A DNA stretch of 8,926 nt from Eshraghiella sp050874365 (lineage in GTDB: Bacteria > Bacillota > Clostridia > Lachnospirales > Lachnospiraceae), in contig JBNMKN010000077.1 in assembly GCA_050874365.1 (NCBI GenBank), forward strand, positions 1-8,926. Direction: 5' to 3'. A program made the position numbers and the translations under genes. The notes beneath the pieces are model-generated. The model saw only the letters and a list, made by a program, of their open reading frames with translations, was not told the DNA's origin and searched no databases. Below are positions 6,694-8,926 of this stretch, piece by piece (the stretch's first letter is position 1; each line of letters opens with the position of its first letter).

Positions 6694-7842
6694 TTAATTA
6701 AGCGGTACATCCGTATACTCATATCCTGCTCCGATAAAAGTCCTTGCATCATCGCTTACAGCATCAGAGCTGCTGTTACAGATATACCTCTGTTCTATAT
6801 CATTAACTGCCATTGTAAACTCTCCGGTCCTTGTTATCACCGCATCGCAGAATACAAAGCAGAAATATGCGTCTATATATTCATATGGGTCTTCTCCTCC
6901 GGAATAATCAGGAGTTCTTATCTGTCCTTTCACATATATGAGAACATAATTGCCGTGGCTGCCTGTGGTATCCGTTGTGTTATCTGCAAGTTCTACCTTA
7001 TATATATTAAAATTAACAGCCTCTTCATTACCGTCCCTGTAAAGATAATCTTTCTTACCGGTTACAGTATATGCCATATGAAATGTTGTGTCAGCGGTAA
7101 GATTGGTAACCACATCCACTGCTTCTTTTGCAAGGGATTGTATAACATTCATATCAAGATCCTCTGCCTTATCGGCGTAACGGTCTGCCGTTGTTATCGT
7201 ATATGTCATACTCATTGTCTCAAAATAATATCCAAGTCCTGCGGCTTCATCTTCATCTGCCAGACATTTTATCGTTACCGTATCGCCTATGGCGTTTCCG
7301 TCAGGCTTATCAACCTCGTAAGAAAGTGTACTTATATACTCATCCTTGGAAAGGTTATCAACGGTAACAGTCACAAACGGACTTATGCCGTCCGTTACTA
7401 TCTGTAAATCCTTAAAGGCATCAACTGCTGTTCCCTTGTTAAGTCCTGTCACTTTGTACTCCCTGACATTATCATCAATGGTAACCCCTGCCTCTTTGGC
7501 AGCTTTGCTGTCATATCCCACAGTAATCTTAATTACATCTCCATTGGAAAGTTCATCAGTTCTGTCTGCTTCGTATGTTATGCTGTCGGCAAATTTCTCA
7601 TACAATGCCTTAGTGCTTTCATCGGCATTACTGCCGCATAATGCCTCAACAAGGCTTACCTTGTCATAGGACAACAAAACCTTACCTCTGCCATCTATCC
7701 CCTGAACATCAATAAGGACATATCTGGCAGGATTAAATCCGTTATCAGATATCTTTCTGAATCTGATAAACAAAACAACTAACAGAATTACCACAGGCAG
7801 AATAATTTTCAATATTGTGCTTAATGTTTTCTTGCTGTTCAT
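6694..7842 (-). CDS. Unrecognised membrane-anchored extracytoplasmic protein with two related beta-rich repeats
   Basis: I do not recognise a named family. The 382-residue product has a basic N-terminus (MNSKK), one hydrophobic segment (about 10-27) followed by RFRK, which suggests an N-in anchor, and a long polar outer part. Two regions look like copies of one module: residues 36-134 and 141-218. Each opens with a strand ending in a QGIDGRG or DGISPFV turn, then has a Gly-Asp strand (NGDVIKITVGYD; IGDTVTIKCLAD), a short Ala-rich segment (KAAKEAGV; DEAAGLGY) and closes with a Y-V/I-T strand (YKVTGL; YTITTA). Such repeats recur, from memory, in secreted or zinc-ribbon membrane proteins of Clostridia. 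The C-terminal third (about 225-382) is different and contains four of its cysteines-range residues only sparsely (C328, C332, C355). The start has AGCAGG only 4 nt away. It has its own promoter and lies 26 bp before pilB, so it is probably the first gene of the pilus motor operon. It may be an accessory pilus or envelope protein, or an unrelated passenger. Confidence 0.85.
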   Translation of the reverse strand: MNSKKTLSTILKIILPVVILLVVLFIRFRKISDNGFNPARYVLIDVQGIDGRGKVLLSYDKVSLVEALCGSNADESTKALYEKFADSITYEADRTDELSNGDVIKITVGYDSKAAKEAGVTIDDNVREYKVTGLNKGTAVDAFKDLQIVTDGISPFVTVTVDNLSKDEYISTLSYEVDKPDGNAIGDTVTIKCLADEDEAAGLGYYFETMSMTYTITTADRYADKAEDLDMNVIQSLAKEAVDVVTNLTADTTFHMAYTVTGKKDYLYRDGNEEAVNFNIYKVELADNTTDTTGSHGNYVLIYVKGQIRTPDYSGGEDPYEYIDAYFCFVFCDAVITRTGEFTMAVNDIEQRYICNSSSDAVSDDARTFIGAGYEYTDVPLN

Positions 7843-7879
7843 AGTACCTGCTTTCTGTTATCAAAATATTTATGTGCAT

Positions 7880-7908
7880 ATTTTATCACTAAATATTGGT
7901 AAAATCAA
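7880..7908 (-). promoter_or_regulatory. Sigma-A-type promoter for the pilus motor operon, overlapping the sigG stop codon
   Basis: The minus strand reads TTGATT (7903-7908), 17 bp, TAAAAT (7880-7885): four of six and five of six consensus matches with ideal spacing. The -35 box includes the sigG TGA stop codon (7905-7907). The predicted start near 7873 leaves about 30 nt before the ATG at 7842, the same geometry as the pilC promoter. The AT-rich spacer contains weak inverted repeats (for example AAAATAT and ATATTTT around 8 nt) but no clear terminator for sigG. Confidence 0.55.
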
Positions 7909-8687
7909 CTACGGCGCAGATAATTTTCCATATTTTTTATGGCAGATTTCTCAAGTCTGCTGACCTGTGCCTGTGAAATTTGCACCATTTTTGACACTTC
8001 CATCTGGGTTTTGCCATCAAAATATCTAAGTTTTATTATTTCTTTTTCCCTGTCCGGAAGTCTTTTTATGGCATCCTTAAGTGCCATCTCGTTTACCCAG
8101 TTTTCTTCGGTGTTTTTTTTATCACCAATCTGGTCCATTACATACAGCACATCGCCTCCGTCCGTGTATACAGGCTCATATAACGATACGGGAGTCTGGA
8201 TTGCGTCAAGTGCCATTACCAGTTCTTCTTTGCTTACGCCTATCTCTGTGGCAAGTTCATTAACTGTGGGTTCGTTCTGCCCTGTTTTCATGATTCTTTC
8301 TTTGGCGTATATCGCCCTGAATGCCACATCTTTAAGTGACCTCGACACTCTTATCTGGCTGTTATCCCTCAAAAACCGTCTTACTTCGCCAATTATCATA
8401 GGCACGGCGTAGGTCGAAAACTTTACGTTCAGGCTTAAATCAAAATTGTCAATGGCTTTTATAAGTCCAATGCAGCCTATCTGGAACAAATCGTCCATGT
8501 TTTCGCCGTTACCCGAAAACCTTTTTACAACGCTGAGAACAAGTCTTAGGTTACATTTTATATATCTTTCCCTCGCTGCTTTATCTCCGTTTTTTACTTT
8601 AATAATGAGTTCTTCTTTTTCCTTGGTAGACAAGAGTGGTAATTTCGATGTGTTCACTCCACATATTTCAACTTTGTACATTGTCAT
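7905..8687 (-). CDS. sigG: RNA polymerase sigma-G factor, late forespore-specific
   Basis: Sigma-G directs late gene expression in the forespore of endospore formers. The 260-residue product is the same length as Bacillus subtilis SigG and shares its diagnostic N-terminus KVEICGVNTSKLP (residues 5-17). Region 2 spans about 66-108, with DDLFQIGCIGLIKAIDNFD and KFSTYAVPMIIGEVRRFLRD; region 3 is near 139-165; the region 4 helix-turn-helix, GKTQMEVSKM through SQAQVSRLEKSAIK, is at 225-251. The ATG at 8687 is chosen because MTMYKVEICG aligns end to end with the B. subtilis MSRNKVEICG, and AGGTGAG precedes it; an ATG at 8681 is also possible. It follows the sigE tail by 53 bp, the conserved sigE-sigG order. 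By position it should be transcribed both by read-through from sigE and from its own forespore promoter, but I could not find a convincing SigF/SigG-type promoter in that spacer. Confidence 0.97.
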   Translation of the reverse strand: MTMYKVEICGVNTSKLPLLSTKEKEELIIKVKNGDKAARERYIKCNLRLVLSVVKRFSGNGENMDDLFQIGCIGLIKAIDNFDLSLNVKFSTYAVPMIIGEVRRFLRDNSQIRVSRSLKDVAFRAIYAKERIMKTGQNEPTVNELATEIGVSKEELVMALDAIQTPVSLYEPVYTDGGDVLYVMDQIGDKKNTEENWVNEMALKDAIKRLPDREKEIIKLRYFDGKTQMEVSKMVQISQAQVSRLEKSAIKNMENYLRRS

Positions 8688-8721
8688 ATTCTCACCTGCC
8701 TAGCTAAATATAAGAATATGA

Positions 8722-8738
8722 TTAACAGTTTTAACAGT
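8722..8738. repeat. Tandem 8-bp repeat in the sigE-sigG spacer
   Basis: TTAACAGT occurs at 8722-8729 and 8731-8738, a 9-bp period (ACTGTTAA twice on the transcribed strand). It begins 2 bp after the sigE stop codon and lies about 35 bp before the sigG start, where the sigG promoter would be expected. It may be a regulatory site or a chance repeat in AT-rich DNA. Confidence 0.35.
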
Positions 8739-8740
8739 GG

Positions 8741-8926
8741 TTATTCATTCTTTATCATTTCTTTTTTCAGACGTTTTATTATCTTTTTTTCAAGCCTTGA
8801 AATGTAGGACTGGGATATTCCAAGCATATCCGCCACTTCTTTCTGCGTAAGCTCTTTTCCGTCAGGGGAGTTCAGACCAAATCTTAAGTCTATAATGGTT
8901 CTTTCCCTTTCGCTTAACTTATTTAC
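8741..8926 (-). CDS. sigE: RNA polymerase sigma-E factor, mother-cell-specific (partial, C-terminal 61 residues)
   Basis: The frame enters at the right edge in phase (the first codon GTA is at 8926-8924) and ends at the TAA at 8741-8743. The product begins VNKLSERERTIIDLRFGL and continues through LTQKEVADMLGISQSY and ISRLEKKIIKRLKKEM, which is region 4 of a sigma-70-family factor with its -35-binding helix-turn-helix. It closely matches the end of B. subtilis SigE (the LSDREKQIMELRFGL and TQKDVADMMGISQSYISRLEK region). In that organism SigE is the early mother-cell factor, made as a pro-protein cut by SpoIIGA. The pro-region and regions 2 and 3 lie outside the window, as would spoIIGA, so only the C-terminal domain can be assessed. 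Immediate linkage to sigG supports SigE over other sigma factors. Confidence 0.93.
   Translation of the reverse strand, partial: VNKLSERERTIIDLRFGLNSPDGKELTQKEVADMLGISQSYISRLEKKIIKRLKKEMIKNE

Noticed and set aside
6667..7407. Plus-strand open frame of 246 codons
   Set aside because: It lies wholly opposite the 382-codon gene, has a cysteine/isoleucine-rich composition typical of antisense shadows, and no recognisable domain. The minus-strand frame has a promoter, an anchor and operon spacing.
7869..7898. AT-rich inverted repeats after sigG as a terminator
   Set aside because: The best stems are 7-8 bp of A-T pairs only, with loops of 8 or 17 nt and no U-tract following, so they are too weak to call.
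8700..8750. SigF/SigG-type promoter upstream of sigG (GAATA and CATATTC elements)
   Set aside because: The elements are 21 bp apart instead of about 17-18, and the -10 match is imperfect.

Overview
All genes in this window lie on the minus strand and are tightly packed; the longest stretch without a gene is about 120 bp. The window joins two modules: the end of a sporulation sigma-factor cluster (right edge, transcribed first) and a type IV pilus (T4P) operon. The base composition is moderately AT-rich. The adjacent sigE-sigG pair is a hallmark of endospore-forming Firmicutes. That pair, the T4P genes and a secreted protein of a style common in gut Clostridia suggest a class Clostridia genome, most likely Lachnospiraceae or a close relative. 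The family assignment is inference; a spore-forming Firmicute is well supported.

Layout in order of transcription (high to low coordinates): the C-terminal 61 codons of sigE (8741-8926); complete sigG (7905-8687); a sigma-A-like promoter whose -35 box overlaps the sigG stop codon (7880-7908); an unrecognised 382-residue protein with one membrane anchor and two related beta-rich repeats (6694-7842); pilB, the extension ATPase (4952-6667); pilT, the retraction ATPase (3865-4926); a second sigma-A-like promoter with a perfect TATAAT (3805-3833); pilC, the inner-membrane platform (2555-3766); a spacer with a 12-bp direct repeat at 21-bp period and a weak promoter candidate; a type IV pilin (1930-2442); two consecutive stem-loops (1840-1904); pilD, the prepilin peptidase (1039-1806); and the first 330 codons of a pilM-like gene running off the left edge (1-990).

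How they work together: PilD cleaves and N-methylates the prepilin. PilB drives polymerisation of mature pilin on the PilC platform, PilT drives retraction, and PilM is the cytoplasmic ring protein that would link to PilN/PilO, probably encoded just beyond the left edge. PilB carries an N-terminal MshEN-type domain, so c-di-GMP control of extension is plausible. The two main promoter candidates split the locus into a motor unit (unknown gene-pilB-pilT) and a structural unit (pilC-pilin-pilD-pilM). The stem-loops after the pilin gene would allow pilin mRNA to exceed that of pilD/pilM.

The core machinery is known biology. The parts most worth a second look are the unknown first gene of the pilus operon, the PilM with altered nucleotide-site motifs, the helically phased repeat in front of the pilin gene, the paired stem-loops behind it, and the lack of a clear terminator between sigG and the pilus genes.
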